Of a stretch of 64,000 nt of DNA, positions 47,820 to 57,075 are shown piece after piece (positions within the stretch are counted from its first letter, which is position 1; each line of letters begins with the position of its first letter). This stretch comes from Bog-532 sp963775825 (GTDB lineage Bacteria; Actinomycetota; Actinomycetes; Streptosporangiales; Streptosporangiaceae): positions 25,934 through 89,933 of the forward strand of contig CAVZKY010000049.1 in NCBI GenBank assembly GCA_963775825.1. Direction: 5' to 3'. Under the pieces are notes generated by a model, which saw nothing but the letters and a program-made list of their open reading frames with translations, was not told the origin of the DNA and did no database searches. The translations under genes were made by a program, and so were the position numbers.

Positions 47820-49010
47820 CTAGTCGCAGCCTTCGGTAGACACCGGGACGGTGGCGTCGCTGCCCGCACGCGCGTCCGCGGATACCTCGGCGGCGGTGAG
47901 CACGAAGCCGGTGTTGGGCACGCCGACTGCGGCCGCGAAGACAACCCCGTACACGGTCCCGTTCGGCGCGATCAGCGGGCCACCGGAGTTACCCGGCTGC
48001 ACCAGCGCCTTGATCTGGTAGATCTGGCGCGTGACCTGGCTCGTCTGGTAGATGTCCGGGCCCGTGGCGTCCTGGATGCCGCCCACCCGCGCCGGCACGG
48101 CGGTGAAGGCATGGTCCAGCGGGTACCCCGCGACCACAGCGTCCGCGCCGATCTGGGCCTGGCCCGCGAAGTCCAGCGGCGTCATGTTGAGGCCGGGCAC
48201 ATACAGGATTGCGATATCGACCTGAGGGTCGTAGAAGACCACGGTCGCCTGGTACGCCGACCCGTTCTCCGCGTAGACCTCCGGGCCCTGCGTGACCCCG
48301 GCCACGACGTGCGCGTTGGTGATGATGTGGTCCGGAGCGTAGACGAACCCGGAGCCCTCGATCACCCTGGAGCAACTGGGTGCCGTACCTCTGATCTTCA
48401 CCACCCGGCTGCGGGCGTCCAGGTAGCCGGCGCTGTCCAGCACGGCACTGTCCGCCGGGGCCACCGACAGCACGTGCGCCGACCCGATCCCGCTGAACAC
48501 CTCGGGGAACGGCCCGCTGGCCAGCAGGCGGCGGAAGTCGGAGAACATCGTCTGCGCCGGACTGGGCATCAGCCGGTCCGTGGTGCGCAGCACCGCAGAG
48601 TTGTTCACCTGCGAAACGACCCCGCTGAACGGGGAGGCCACCAGGACCGAGCCGATCACCCAGGCGATGAGCAGCACGGACAGCACGCTGACGGCGGCCC
48701 CGCCCACGCTGTCCAGGAAGGCGGCCGGACGCCACGTCATGCGCGACCGCAGCGCGGTGCCGATCGCCGACGCGGCGAATTGCCCGATGATGGCCAGCAG
48801 GACGAGGATGATGACGGCCACCAGATCCTGCTGGTTCTGACCACCGACGATAGCCCGCGCGATCCCGGGGGCGAACAGCGCCCCGGCGACCGCGCCGCCG
48901 AGGAAACCGGCGAAGCTCAGGACACCAACGATGAAGCCTTGCCGGTAACCGGAGACGGCGAAGGCGGCAGCGACCACCAACAGCGCCAAATCCAGCAAAT
49001 CAGCGTGCAC
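47820..49010 (-). CDS. marP: MarP-like membrane-anchored periplasmic serine protease
   Basis: 396 aa. Four N-terminal helices of CvpA type (about 5-130), then a chymotrypsin-fold protease with H234 (ITNAHVV), D265 (DPQVDIAIL) and S342 (QPGNSGGP), positions almost equal to those of M. tuberculosis MarP. C213 and C395 can form the redox-sensitive disulfide of that family. MarP is needed for acid and oxidative stress resistance through cleavage of cell wall enzymes. GTG 49010 lies 5 bases after the Nudix stop, so nth-nudix-marP form one operon. Confidence 0.93.
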   Translation of the reverse strand: MHADLLDLALLVVAAAFAVSGYRQGFIVGVLSFAGFLGGAVAGALFAPGIARAIVGGQNQQDLVAVIILVLLAIIGQFAASAIGTALRSRMTWRPAAFLDSVGGAAVSVLSVLLIAWVIGSVLVASPFSGVVSQVNNSAVLRTTDRLMPSPAQTMFSDFRRLLASGPFPEVFSGIGSAHVLSVAPADSAVLDSAGYLDARSRVVKIRGTAPSCSRVIEGSGFVYAPDHIITNAHVVAGVTQGPEVYAENGSAYQATVVFYDPQVDIAILYVPGLNMTPLDFAGQAQIGADAVVAGYPLDHAFTAVPARVGGIQDATGPDIYQTSQVTRQIYQIKALVQPGNSGGPLIAPNGTVYGVVFAAAVGVPNTGFVLTAAEVSADARAGSDATVPVSTEGCD

Positions 49011-49015
49011 GAGCC

Positions 49016-49798
49016 TTACGGTATCGGGCGATCCTGAGTGCCTGGGAACACTTCACCCGGTCCACCATCAGCCCGCAGGTCGTGTACAGCCGCGGCGTCC
49101 CAGGGCAACTCCCAGCCCCCGAGGGCCAGCATGCGGTCGACCAAGGCGGCGGTGAAGCCCCAGATGAGCAGTCCCCTGACCCGGAACCCCGGCCCGACCC
49201 GCCGGCCGGGCAGCCGGACGGTCACCCGGCAGGCCGGATCGGCCAGCTCGGCGACGCCGATCCGTTCCACCGCCGCGACCTCGCGCGGGTCCACGGCCGA
49301 GACCGGGCCCGGGGAGTGCCACCAGGCCAGGACGGGCACTACCCGGAAACCGCTGCGGGATATGTACAGCTCGGGCAGGGTGGCGAGGACCTCGACGGCG
49401 GACGGATCCACACCGGCTTCCTCGGCCGCTTCGCGCAGCGCGGCCGCGGCCGGGCTGGGGTCAGCGGGGTCGATGGACCCGCCGGGGAACGCCGGCTGGC
49501 CCGGGTGCTGCCGCAGCCCCTGGCTGCGCTGGATGAACAGCAGATCCGGACCGCCCGGGCCGTCGGCGAAGAGGATCAGGACCGCGGACGGCCGCCCACC
49601 GGACGGCGGCGGCTGCAGCGGCGGCGCCACATCCATGCGGGTCGCGGCGGCGGCCAGATCGGTGAGCCAGCGCGGTGCCGCCGACGAGGCGCCTGGGGCC
49701 TGAGCCGCCTGACCGGCCGCCGTGAGCCGGGCCCCGGGATGCTGGAACGGAACTGGATCGGAGTGGCCGGAACGTTCCGGCTCACCACCAGCCATCAT
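49016..49798 (-). CDS. Nudix hydrolase, CoA pyrophosphatase-like
   Basis: 260 aa. Preceded by a disordered N terminus (about 45 residues), then the CoA-Nudix leader GLRQHPGQPAFPGGSIDP and Nudix box with REAAEEAGV. It matches the NUDIX gene between marP and nth in mycobacteria (Rv3672c type). Would hydrolyse CoA or a similar diphosphate. ATG 49798 overlaps the nth stop (ATGA). Confidence 0.88.
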   Translation of the reverse strand: MMAGGEPERSGHSDPVPFQHPGARLTAAGQAAQAPGASSAAPRWLTDLAAAATRMDVAPPLQPPPSGGRPSAVLILFADGPGGPDLLFIQRSQGLRQHPGQPAFPGGSIDPADPSPAAAALREAAEEAGVDPSAVEVLATLPELYISRSGFRVVPVLAWWHSPGPVSAVDPREVAAVERIGVAELADPACRVTVRLPGRRVGPGFRVRGLLIWGFTAALVDRMLALGGWELPWDAAAVHDLRADGGPGEVFPGTQDRPIP

Positions 49799-50508
49799 GA
49801 GAAGGGCCCGGTCTTGACCAGCTTGACCGCGACCTCCGGGTCGGTCGGCCCTTCCCCGAAGGACGGGCAGAGCCGGGCCACCCCGCAGGCGCCGCAGGCC
49901 GGCCGGCGGGCATGGCAGACACGGCGGCCGTGCCAGATCATCCGCTGGGACAGATCCGTCCAGTCTTTCGGGGGGAAAAGCGAGGCCACGTCGGCTTCGA
50001 TCTTGACCGGGTCCGTACTCGTGGTCCAGCCGAAGCGCCGGGACAGCCGGGCGAAGTGCGTGTCGACGGTGATGCCCGGGATCCCGAACGCATTGCCGAG
50101 CACTACGTTCGCTGTCTTCCGGCCCACTCCCGGGAGCGTCACGAGATCGGACAGCTTCGCGGGCACCTCACCGCCGAACCGCTCGCACAGGGCCTGACCG
50201 AGCCCGATCAGGCTGTTGGCCTTCGCGCGGAAGAACCCCGTCGACTGGATCATCTTCTCCAGCTCAGCACGGTCGGCCGAGGCGTAGTCCGCAGCTGACC
50301 GGTAGCGCGCGAACAAAGTCGGGGTCACCATGTTGACCCTTTTGTCCGTGCACTGCGCCGACAAGATGGTCGCGGCGAGCAGCTCCAGCGGCGAGCTGAA
50401 GTTCAGCTCGGTGTGCGCGTCCGGGTAGAGCGCGGCCAGTTCACGGTAGATGCGGCGCGCACGCCGGACCAGCGCCGTACGCGACTCAGCTTGGGCGGTC
50501 ACGGTCAT
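49795..50508 (-). CDS. nth: Endonuclease III
   Basis: 237 aa DNA glycosylase/AP lyase for oxidised pyrimidines. Helix-hairpin-helix LPGVGRKTANVVLG with K131, catalytic D149 in ITVDTHFARL, and [4Fe-4S] ligands C198, C205, C208 and C214 (C-x6-C-x2-C-x5-C). All key residues are intact. First gene of the nth-nudix-marP unit. Confidence 0.96.
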   Translation of the reverse strand: MTVTAQAESRTALVRRARRIYRELAALYPDAHTELNFSSPLELLAATILSAQCTDKRVNMVTPTLFARYRSAADYASADRAELEKMIQSTGFFRAKANSLIGLGQALCERFGGEVPAKLSDLVTLPGVGRKTANVVLGNAFGIPGITVDTHFARLSRRFGWTTSTDPVKIEADVASLFPPKDWTDLSQRMIWHGRRVCHARRPACGACGVARLCPSFGEGPTDPEVAVKLVKTGPFS

Positions 50509-50785
50509 CAGCCTATTGACTGCTGCCGATCCGATGGGCCGGTCGCGCTCAGCGGGCCACCGGACCGGCAGTCAGCTGCTCCGCCCGGCCGCAGGCGGCC
50601 AGCCCTCACGCACGAACGGATCGTGGAAGCAGGCGGCGGCAGCCAGCCCGGTCCGGCACAATGAGTCCCCAGGCTCGTGCACGGGTATGTCTCATCGGTC
50701 ACCTCCGTCACAGCGAGGCCCTGCCGCGTCATCAGTGCCGAGCGGACTTCATCAGGCGATCGTTTCAGTGGGGTGGGTTTGTCAG

Positions 50786-52426
50786 ATGTCGATGACGGCC
50801 GAGGGTGATTCCCAGAAGACCTTGAGCTTCTCTCCGAACTCGCCCGAGGAACGAGTTCGACGATCTCCTGTGACCCCCGAGAAAGCCCTCCCGGCCGCTG
50901 GCGCAGCGGACCCCGGATCGGGTGCCCGGCTCACGCCGGTGATGGCCCAGGCCCGCCGTCACTGGGCGCTGCTCATCCTGCTGGCCGCCGGGCTCGGGCT
51001 GCGCGTGGTCACCCAGCTCGCCTACCGGCCCGCCCTGCTCTACATCGACTCGCCCAAGTACCTCACCGCCGGGCTGGAGAAGTACGACCCGCAGGGGTAC
51101 CGCGGCCTGGTCGTCCGGCCACTGGAGTGGGTGGGGAACCTGGCCCTGGTGGCGGCCTTCCAGCACCTGCTCGGCCTGGCCATGGCGGTGGCCCTTTATC
51201 TCCTGCTGCTGCGCCGCGGCGTTCCCCGCTGGGCTGCCACCCTCGCCGCCGCTCCCATCCTGCTGGACGCCTACCAGCTCCAGATGGAACAGACCATCAT
51301 GCCCGACGTCACCTTTGAGGCCCTCATCGTGACCGGGCTCCTCATCCTGCTCTGGCGGCCCCGGCCGAGGGTATACGCCGTGGCGCTGGCCGGTTTCGTG
51401 TTCGGGACGGCGGCTACCGTCCGCCAGGTGGGCGAGGCACTGATCCTCCCCGCGGTCATTGCGGCACTGCTGGGGGCACGCGGCTGGCGGTCCCGGCTGA
51501 CCACCGCGGGCCTGGCCACGGCGAGCTTCGCGATCCCGGTACTCGTGTACATGACCTACTCGGCGGTCGTCCTGCACGACCGCTTCGAGCTGTCCGACCA
51601 GGGCGACGCGGTTCTTTACGGCCGGGTGGCGGCGGCCGCAGACTGCGCGACGCTGCGCCTTCCGGCCGCCGAGCGTGCGCTGTGCCCAACGCCCCGGATA
51701 GTGGCGTCCTACGGTGTGGACGGCCTGGTGAACGATCCGTACTCACCCGCCTACACGGCCCCGCACCCGGCCGACTTGGGCCGGGCGGAAATCGTCAAGC
51801 GGTTCTCCTACGCGGTGCTCGAGCAAGAGCCGCTGCGGGTGGCCGGGGCGATCGCCGATGACGCGGTGAAGCTGTTCGCCCTGACCAGGGACACGGCCCC
51901 CGGGGACACGCCGATCTCCCGGTGGCAGTTCCAGACGACCTACCCGACGTACTCGGACACGACCACGGTCTCATCCGCGTCCGCGCTGTTCAGCAGCAAC
52001 GGCGGTGGGGGCGCGCCGGCGGCAGCCCGGCCGCTCGCCGTCTTCCTGCGCGACTATCAGCTGCACGGCGGCTACACCCCGGGACCGTTCCTGCTGCTGT
52101 CGCTGCTCGCGGGGCTGGCCGGAACGGCCCTCGGCCGACGCCGCGGCAATCCGCCCGCCGTCCTGGCCTGCCTGCTGGTCACCGTAACCGGGGTCGCGGT
52201 CCTGCTCGGGGCGGACATGTACGAGTTCTCCTGGCGCTACCAGCTGCCGGCCCTGGTGACGCTCCCGGCCGCCGGCGCGTTGGGGGTCACGGTCATTCAG
52301 GCCCGGTTCCGGCAGGCTCGCGGCCGGAAGAGGAGCGCAGCGAGCGCGCCCGATCCGGCAGTAACGTTGGGCAGGTGCCCAGCGAGCCCGAGCAGCCCGA
52401 CGTCCGGTCCCTTGACTCCCGCGTAG
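50786..52426 (+). CDS. GT-C-like polytopic membrane protein (first copy)
   Basis: About 10-11 hydrophobic helices with an extracytoplasmic soluble segment, resembling ArnT/PMT-like glycosyltransferases. Early loop LAYRPALLYIDSPKYL holds an Asp where GT-C enzymes keep their catalytic acid. It shares with the second copy LAYRPAL, LPAAERALCPT, and EFSWRYQLPALVTLP. Start unclear: ATG 50786 is used, but 50792 or 50942 (just before helix 1) are possible. Its end overlaps the Nudix gene by 52 bases. Substrate not known; a lipid-linked sugar is the family norm. Confidence 0.7.
   Translation: MSMTAEGDSQKTLSFSPNSPEERVRRSPVTPEKALPAAGAADPGSGARLTPVMAQARRHWALLILLAAGLGLRVVTQLAYRPALLYIDSPKYLTAGLEKYDPQGYRGLVVRPLEWVGNLALVAAFQHLLGLAMAVALYLLLLRRGVPRWAATLAAAPILLDAYQLQMEQTIMPDVTFEALIVTGLLILLWRPRPRVYAVALAGFVFGTAATVRQVGEALILPAVIAALLGARGWRSRLTTAGLATASFAIPVLVYMTYSAVVLHDRFELSDQGDAVLYGRVAAAADCATLRLPAAERALCPTPRIVASYGVDGLVNDPYSPAYTAPHPADLGRAEIVKRFSYAVLEQEPLRVAGAIADDAVKLFALTRDTAPGDTPISRWQFQTTYPTYSDTTTVSSASALFSSNGGGGAPAAARPLAVFLRDYQLHGGYTPGPFLLLSLLAGLAGTALGRRRGNPPAVLACLLVTVTGVAVLLGADMYEFSWRYQLPALVTLPAAGALGVTVIQARFRQARGRKRSAASAPDPAVTLGRCPASPSSPTSGPLTPA
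52362..52367 (+). promoter_or_regulatory. -10 element for leaderless Nudix transcript
   Basis: TAACGT ends 7 bases before GTG 52375 and no ribosome site exists, the leaderless layout. Confidence 0.5.
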
Positions 52427-52938
52427 TCTACGAGGACAACTGGATCCGGCTGAGGCAGGACCAGATAGAGCGGCGGGACGGCTCCCGCGGCACGTACGCC
52501 GTGGTGGAAAAACCCGACTTCGCGCTGATCATCCCGGCCGAGAACGGCGGCTTTCACCTGGTCGAGGAGTACCGGTACCCGATCCAGCGGCGTACCTGGT
52601 CGTTTCCCCAGGGCACCTTTCCGGGCCGCGTGGACGGCGACCCGGCCGAGCTCGCCCGGCTGGAGCTGAGCCAGGAGACGGGATTCCGGGCGCGGGAGCT
52701 GACCCGCATCGGTTTCTTCCACTGCTCCCATGGGACCAGTAACCAGGGCTGTCACGTGTTCCTGGCCAGTGGGCTGGAGGCGGGGGCACCGGACCGGGAA
52801 CCGGAGGAGCAGGACATGCGCCAGCAGTGGGTCCCGCGTGCCCGCTTCGGGGACATGGTCAGGGCGGGGGCTATCACCGATGATTCCAGCCTGGCCGCCT
52901 ATACCCTGCTGGTGCTGCACGAGAAGCGTTCCGGGTAG
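52375..52938 (+). CDS. Nudix hydrolase, ADP-ribose pyrophosphatase-like
   Basis: 187 aa. The EEYRYPIQRRTWSFPQGTF segment and the Nudix box LARLELSQETGFRA follow the ADP-ribose diphosphatase pattern, but the box is altered (usual RELxEE replaced by LELSQET), which may weaken or change activity. Start GTG 52375 chosen because of the leaderless promoter; upstream residues read GT-C gene sequence in another frame. Lies between the two GT-C-like genes. Confidence 0.82.
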   Translation: MPSEPEQPDVRSLDSRVVYEDNWIRLRQDQIERRDGSRGTYAVVEKPDFALIIPAENGGFHLVEEYRYPIQRRTWSFPQGTFPGRVDGDPAELARLELSQETGFRARELTRIGFFHCSHGTSNQGCHVFLASGLEAGAPDREPEEQDMRQQWVPRARFGDMVRAGAITDDSSLAAYTLLVLHEKRSG

Positions 52939-52943
52939 CTCCC

Positions 52944-54543
52944 ATGCCGGGCTTCATTAGGGAAAAGCGGCGCTGGTTGCGGCGGCACTGGCCGATTACG
53001 GCGCTGCTGCTGCTCGCGGCGGCCCTGCGTGGCGTGGTCCTTCTCGCCTACCGCCCCGCCCTGATCTTTCCCGACAGCCTGCGGTACCTGCAACGTCGCC
53101 AGCCGGTTCGCCACCGGCAATTGGTCTCCGGACACCATCCGCCCCAGCGGCTACTCCATCCTCATCGCTCCCGCGACCGCGATCCACGTGCTGGCCGTGA
53201 TCCCGCTGGCCCAGCACCTACTCGGGCTGGCCGAGGGCGCGATGATCTACGCGTTGCTCACCCGCCGGACGGGCCGCCGCTGGCTGGCGACGCTCGCCGC
53301 CGTGCCCATTTTGTTCGACCCGCTCCAGCTCGATCTGGAGCAGTACGTCCTCAGCGACGTGTGCGCCGCGTTCTTCGTCACCGCCGCCCTGGTCGTGCTG
53401 GCGTGGAACGGTAACCGGGCCGGGCGCGGGTCGCTGGCCGCGGCCGGGCTGCTGCTGGCCGCCGCCGCCGTGACCCGAGTTGCGGACCTGGTGCTCATCA
53501 TCCCGGCTGTGCTTTATGTCGCCGTCACCTTCCGGCCGTGGCGGAAGGTGGCCGCCCGCGGGGCGGTCCTGGCCGGCTGCTTCCTGCTGCCGGTCGTGGG
53601 TTACGCGGGCTGGTTCGCCGCTGCTCACGGGCAGTGGGGCCTCAGCGATTACAACGGAACCTTCCTGTACGGCCGGGTGGTGCAGCTCGCCAACTGCACC
53701 GGGCTGTCGCTACCATCCTACGAGCGGTCGCTGTGCCCCACCCAGCCGCCGGCGCAGCGTAACTATGACTTCTACATGTGGTCAGCGAAGTCCCCACAGT
53801 GGCGCTTCGTGCCACCGCCCGGCCTGACCCGGCAGGCGGTGGTGCTCAACTTCAGCCGCCGGATCCTGGCCCATCAGCCGCTCAGCTACCTGGACGCGGT
53901 GGGCACCGACATCGCCTACAGCTTCTCTCCGGTCCGCGGGAACGGCCCTGAGCACTACCCGGCCGCCTACCTGAAGTTCCAGGCCGGCTTCCCGCCGTAC
54001 GACGAGGTGCAGACCGCGCTGAGCAGCTACGGCCACACCGGCCCGGCCGTGCAGCCGCAGCTGACCGCGTTCCTCACCGGCTACGGCCGGTACTTCTACG
54101 TGCCCGGGCCGCTGCTGGCCGCCGGGCTGCTCATTGGCCTGGCGGGCCTGGCCGGGACCAGGCGGTCCCGTTGGCGCGGCCTGCGCTCCGCGGATCTGCT
54201 GTTCGCGGCGGGCGCGGTGGCAGCGGTCGCCGGAGCCGCAGCGTTCGCCCCGTTCGACTGGCGCTACCAGCTCCCCCAGCTCACCCTGATCCCGGTGGCC
54301 GCCGCGTTCGGGTGGATGGCCCTGGCGGGCTGGGGACCACCGCGCCGCGAGCCAGCCGTTCAGCCAGACGGTCCTCCCGCGGCCTCCGCCGCGGGCGACG
54401 ACCGCTCGCCGGTGATCCGCTTCGGCGGCTCTCAGCACGGGCGATCGTCCCGGTACCACCGGATGGTGGCGGCCAGCCCCGCCGCGAAGGATATCCGGGG
54501 GCGGTATCCCATCCCGCGCAGCAGCGAGTCGTCCAGCGAGTAA
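52944..54543 (+). CDS. GT-C-like polytopic membrane protein (second copy), frameshifted
   Basis: ATG 52944 gives MPGFIREKRRWLRRHW then helix 1 with LLAYRPALIFPDSLRYL. Near 53093 the frame breaks by one extra base; NVASRFATGNWSPDTI and the rest continue in the other frame to 54543. Ten or more helices, LPSYERSLCPT and FDWRYQLPQLTLIP match the first copy. The last about 60 residues (from 54360) read antisense through an rmlB remnant, so the natural end has been lost. The 5-base gap to the Nudix stop suggests one transcript. Confidence 0.68.
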
Positions 54544-54608
54544 CGGCGGTCGTGTCCCGGGCGGTGGGCGACCGGGACCGCCAGCCCCGCCGGTCACCAG
54601 GATCCTCG
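54432..54608 (-). pseudogene. rmlB: Internally deleted dTDP-glucose 4,6-dehydratase remnant
   Basis: On the minus strand the piece begins TRILVTGGAG, the NAD-binding N terminus of RmlB without its start codon, and then jumps at about 54572 to the C terminus VAHRPGHDRRYSLDDSLL...ATIRWYRDDRPC and TGA at 54432. Some 250 central codons with the catalytic YxxxK and Thr-Asp-Glu are missing. The junction also changes phase. It lies antisense to the end of the second GT-C gene. Confidence 0.82.
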
Positions 54609-54776
54609 TGCCCTGATCTATACCGTCCTGACCAGCCTGGGAATCCGGCCAGGTGGCTCGTAACGCCTGGGCATCGCCGGTAACGTCTGCGCATCGGCCT
54701 GCGCCGATGGTGCACCGCAGGGCCGCGACGCGCGTCTCTTTATTCGTATCCGGAGTGCAAGGGGAGGGACCGGCCG

Positions 54777-55190
54777 ATGAGCATCGACACCACGGCGATC
54801 AGGGCTACGGACGGAGATGACGACGCCGTCGGGGCTCATGAAAGAGGCGGGGCTGACGGGCCTGGCGACTTGGACGACGCAAGCATGGCGCCGTACTGCG
54901 AAGCCTGCGGCGCCTGGGTGGGCATGTTCGCGCCCAGGGAGGGCTGGCGGCACTTTCGCGGCAACCCGGCGCCGAACGGCACCCGGTCAGCCTTCGATCC
55001 CGGGCACGACGTCGAGCTGGCCTGGTGCCTGCCGCCGGCGCGCTCGGTCTCACCCGCCCAGCACGAAGAACTGCTCGCGGCCCTGGACGACGCCATCGCC
55101 TTCCGGGAGCACGCCGCCTCCACCGGCTACGCCACGGCGTACCGCATGCTCCGCCGCCAACTGGGGGCGCCGGTCCAGCAGCAGCCCTGA
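54777..55190 (+). CDS. Hypothetical protein with Cys pair
   Basis: 137 aa, ATG 54777 with AAGGGGAGGG 10 bases upstream, so well supported for translation. N-terminal 35 residues are acidic and disordered; then YCEACGAWVGMF (a CxxC knuckle), WRHFRGN and a helical C terminus (AALDDAIAFREHAAS). It resembles small actinobacterial zinc-knuckle proteins but I do not recognise a named family. Stands alone. Confidence 0.7.
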   Translation: MSIDTTAIRATDGDDDAVGAHERGGADGPGDLDDASMAPYCEACGAWVGMFAPREGWRHFRGNPAPNGTRSAFDPGHDVELAWCLPPARSVSPAQHEELLAALDDAIAFREHAASTGYATAYRMLRRQLGAPVQQQP

Positions 55191-55290
55191 CTTCCTGATC
55201 TTCGGCGCGCGGCCCGGTTCACGCCGCCGCGCCAACGGTTCCCACGTTGGCGGGGGACCGCTTCCTGGCGTCGGCGGCCCGTCGCCACGT

Positions 55291-56343
55291 TCAGGCCCGG
55301 ATTGCGACCGTGGCGACCAGATACCGGTGGTCGCTGCCGAACCCTGGCTTGGCGGCAATCTGGGTGACCGCCAGGCCCGCTCCCGTCAGCACGTGATCAA
55401 TGCGGACGAAAGGCGGCACAGCGGCACCGTTCGGCCACGTCATGTCGGTCGCTTTCCCCCGGGCCGCGGCCCCGTCGGTCAGCCCGTCGTGCAGGAGGGC
55501 AACGAACTTGCCGTTGCCCCAGGTGGCATTGAAGTCCCCGATCATCAGCATGCGACTGTTGCCGCTGGCGCGCACGGACTGGCCGAGGGCGGCGAGCGCC
55601 GCCGACCACTCCCGCCAGTACGCGGGAAACGGCGCCAGGGTATGCGCAAGGCGCAGGGGCACCGGCCCACCTGGCGACCAAAGGGTGGCCTCGACCAGGT
55701 ACGGCATTGGCTGATCATCCCAGCGCACGGTCCGTACCCAGCAACCGGTCAGACGCAGCCTGGAGGCGATCAGAAAACCGGTCGCGCCGTAGGCCGGCGC
55801 AGAGCAGCGGTAGGGGAAGCTCGCCAGGACGCCCGATGCCACCATGCTGTGCAGCGCCGGTGGCGTGAACTCTTCGAGGGTTATGAGGTCGGGGCGGTCC
55901 TGCTCGATGGCTCGCACATAACCGGCATGAAAGTGGAGGCTCTTGTCAATATTGGCGTCGAACACCCGTACGACCGGGCCATGCCGAGCCCATCCAGGCA
56001 CCGGAGCCGCAGCGAGTAGCTCCGGCATGACGAAGGCCATCTGGGCGGCGACGATGACCCCCGCTGCCGCGGCGAGCCACCAGCGCCGCGCAATGAGCGC
56101 CCAGGCAGCCACGATCCAGGCCGGTAGATAGACGATCTGGGTGAGGGCGTCGAGCACGATCAGCGGTTCGGCCGAGTCCCAGGCCACGAGCCGCAACAGC
56201 GCGACGAACCCGAGCACAGCGACGATCAACCAGCCGACGACGAGAAGTCCGACTCTTACCGCCGCCGGTCCGCGGTAAAGACGGCGCAGCGGGTAGGTCT
56301 GTCCCGCCTCGGTGGGGCCCGCTGCATCCGACACGATCGTCAA
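55291..56343 (-). CDS. Membrane-anchored endonuclease/exonuclease/phosphatase family protein
   Basis: 350 aa. Three hydrophobic helices near the N terminus (about 28-50, 62-85, 88-108) precede an EEP domain: FDANIDK (metal Asn), ITLEEFTP (metal Glu), IGDFNATWGN, RIDHVL and GFGSDHRYLVA, all catalytic elements of the DNase I-like fold in order. Such proteins are phosphodiesterases or phosphatases exposed outside the cell. Substrate unknown. Confidence 0.88.
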   Translation of the reverse strand: MTIVSDAAGPTEAGQTYPLRRLYRGPAAVRVGLLVVGWLIVAVLGFVALLRLVAWDSAEPLIVLDALTQIVYLPAWIVAAWALIARRWWLAAAAGVIVAAQMAFVMPELLAAAPVPGWARHGPVVRVFDANIDKSLHFHAGYVRAIEQDRPDLITLEEFTPPALHSMVASGVLASFPYRCSAPAYGATGFLIASRLRLTGCWVRTVRWDDQPMPYLVEATLWSPGGPVPLRLAHTLAPFPAYWREWSAALAALGQSVRASGNSRMLMIGDFNATWGNGKFVALLHDGLTDGAAARGKATDMTWPNGAAVPPFVRIDHVLTGAGLAVTQIAAKPGFGSDHRYLVATVAIRA

Positions 56344-57075
56344 CGTACCGAAAGAAAAGCGCGATCTTCGACGGAACTGCCTGCGCTCCGGTGCCGTTCT
56401 GTCCGGGCCCCGCCTCGACCTTCACTGTCTCGCGCTGATATCGCACGAGCCCAGCGCCCGTGGAACGCTGCCGTCTGGGGGCGGCCCGTCCTCCCGCGGG
56501 TCGTCCTCCCCGTTATGGATCGCTCCTCCGGCGAAGGGTTAAGAGGAGGCCGCAAACGAGAACCGGCCATGGGACTCGCAGCCCGGATGGCACCCGAGGC
56601 CTATGTCCGGTCGTCACCGCGACGGTTGCCCAACTTGATCCAGTGTTTGACGCCGGTACGCGGTTCCGCGAGCGCAACCGCAGCTGCCGGAAGCGTGGGT
56701 TTGGGGCGGCGAGGTTCACGAATACCCGCCATCGGCGGCCGCCGGCGCCAGTTCCGAATGTGATCGAACACGCGCTGCAGCGAAGCGGCCATGCTGCGCC
56801 AGGCTGAGGGTCGATTTCGCGTCATATCTTGATTATGCGCCCGGTGGACTGGGGCAGGCCCTTCCGGACGAAGCAGGTTAACCGCGGACCTGAGTGCGGC
56901 GGTACCAAACGCACACGAAGCGCCATATCTATCGACTTAGATGTTTACCTGTGGGATAACGGTTCAGGTGCGTGACGCATACCACCGGTGCATCTGCCGG
57001 TCGCGCACCTCGGCTATGTACCTCGCCGCTTACCTCGGCCATGGGTACCGGGCGTCGTCGATGAAGGGGATATCT
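56344..57075. other. 730-base region without a confident gene
   Basis: Divergent upstream space for the EEP gene and the sedolisin gene. The only plausible frame is 56601-56825 on the minus strand: 74 very basic residues (RNWRRRPPMAG, IREPRRPKP) with a CATAAT box six bases before ATG 56825, but third-base GC is clearly lower than in neighbouring genes; I rate it about 0.3. The rest shows nothing recognisable. Confidence 0.4.
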
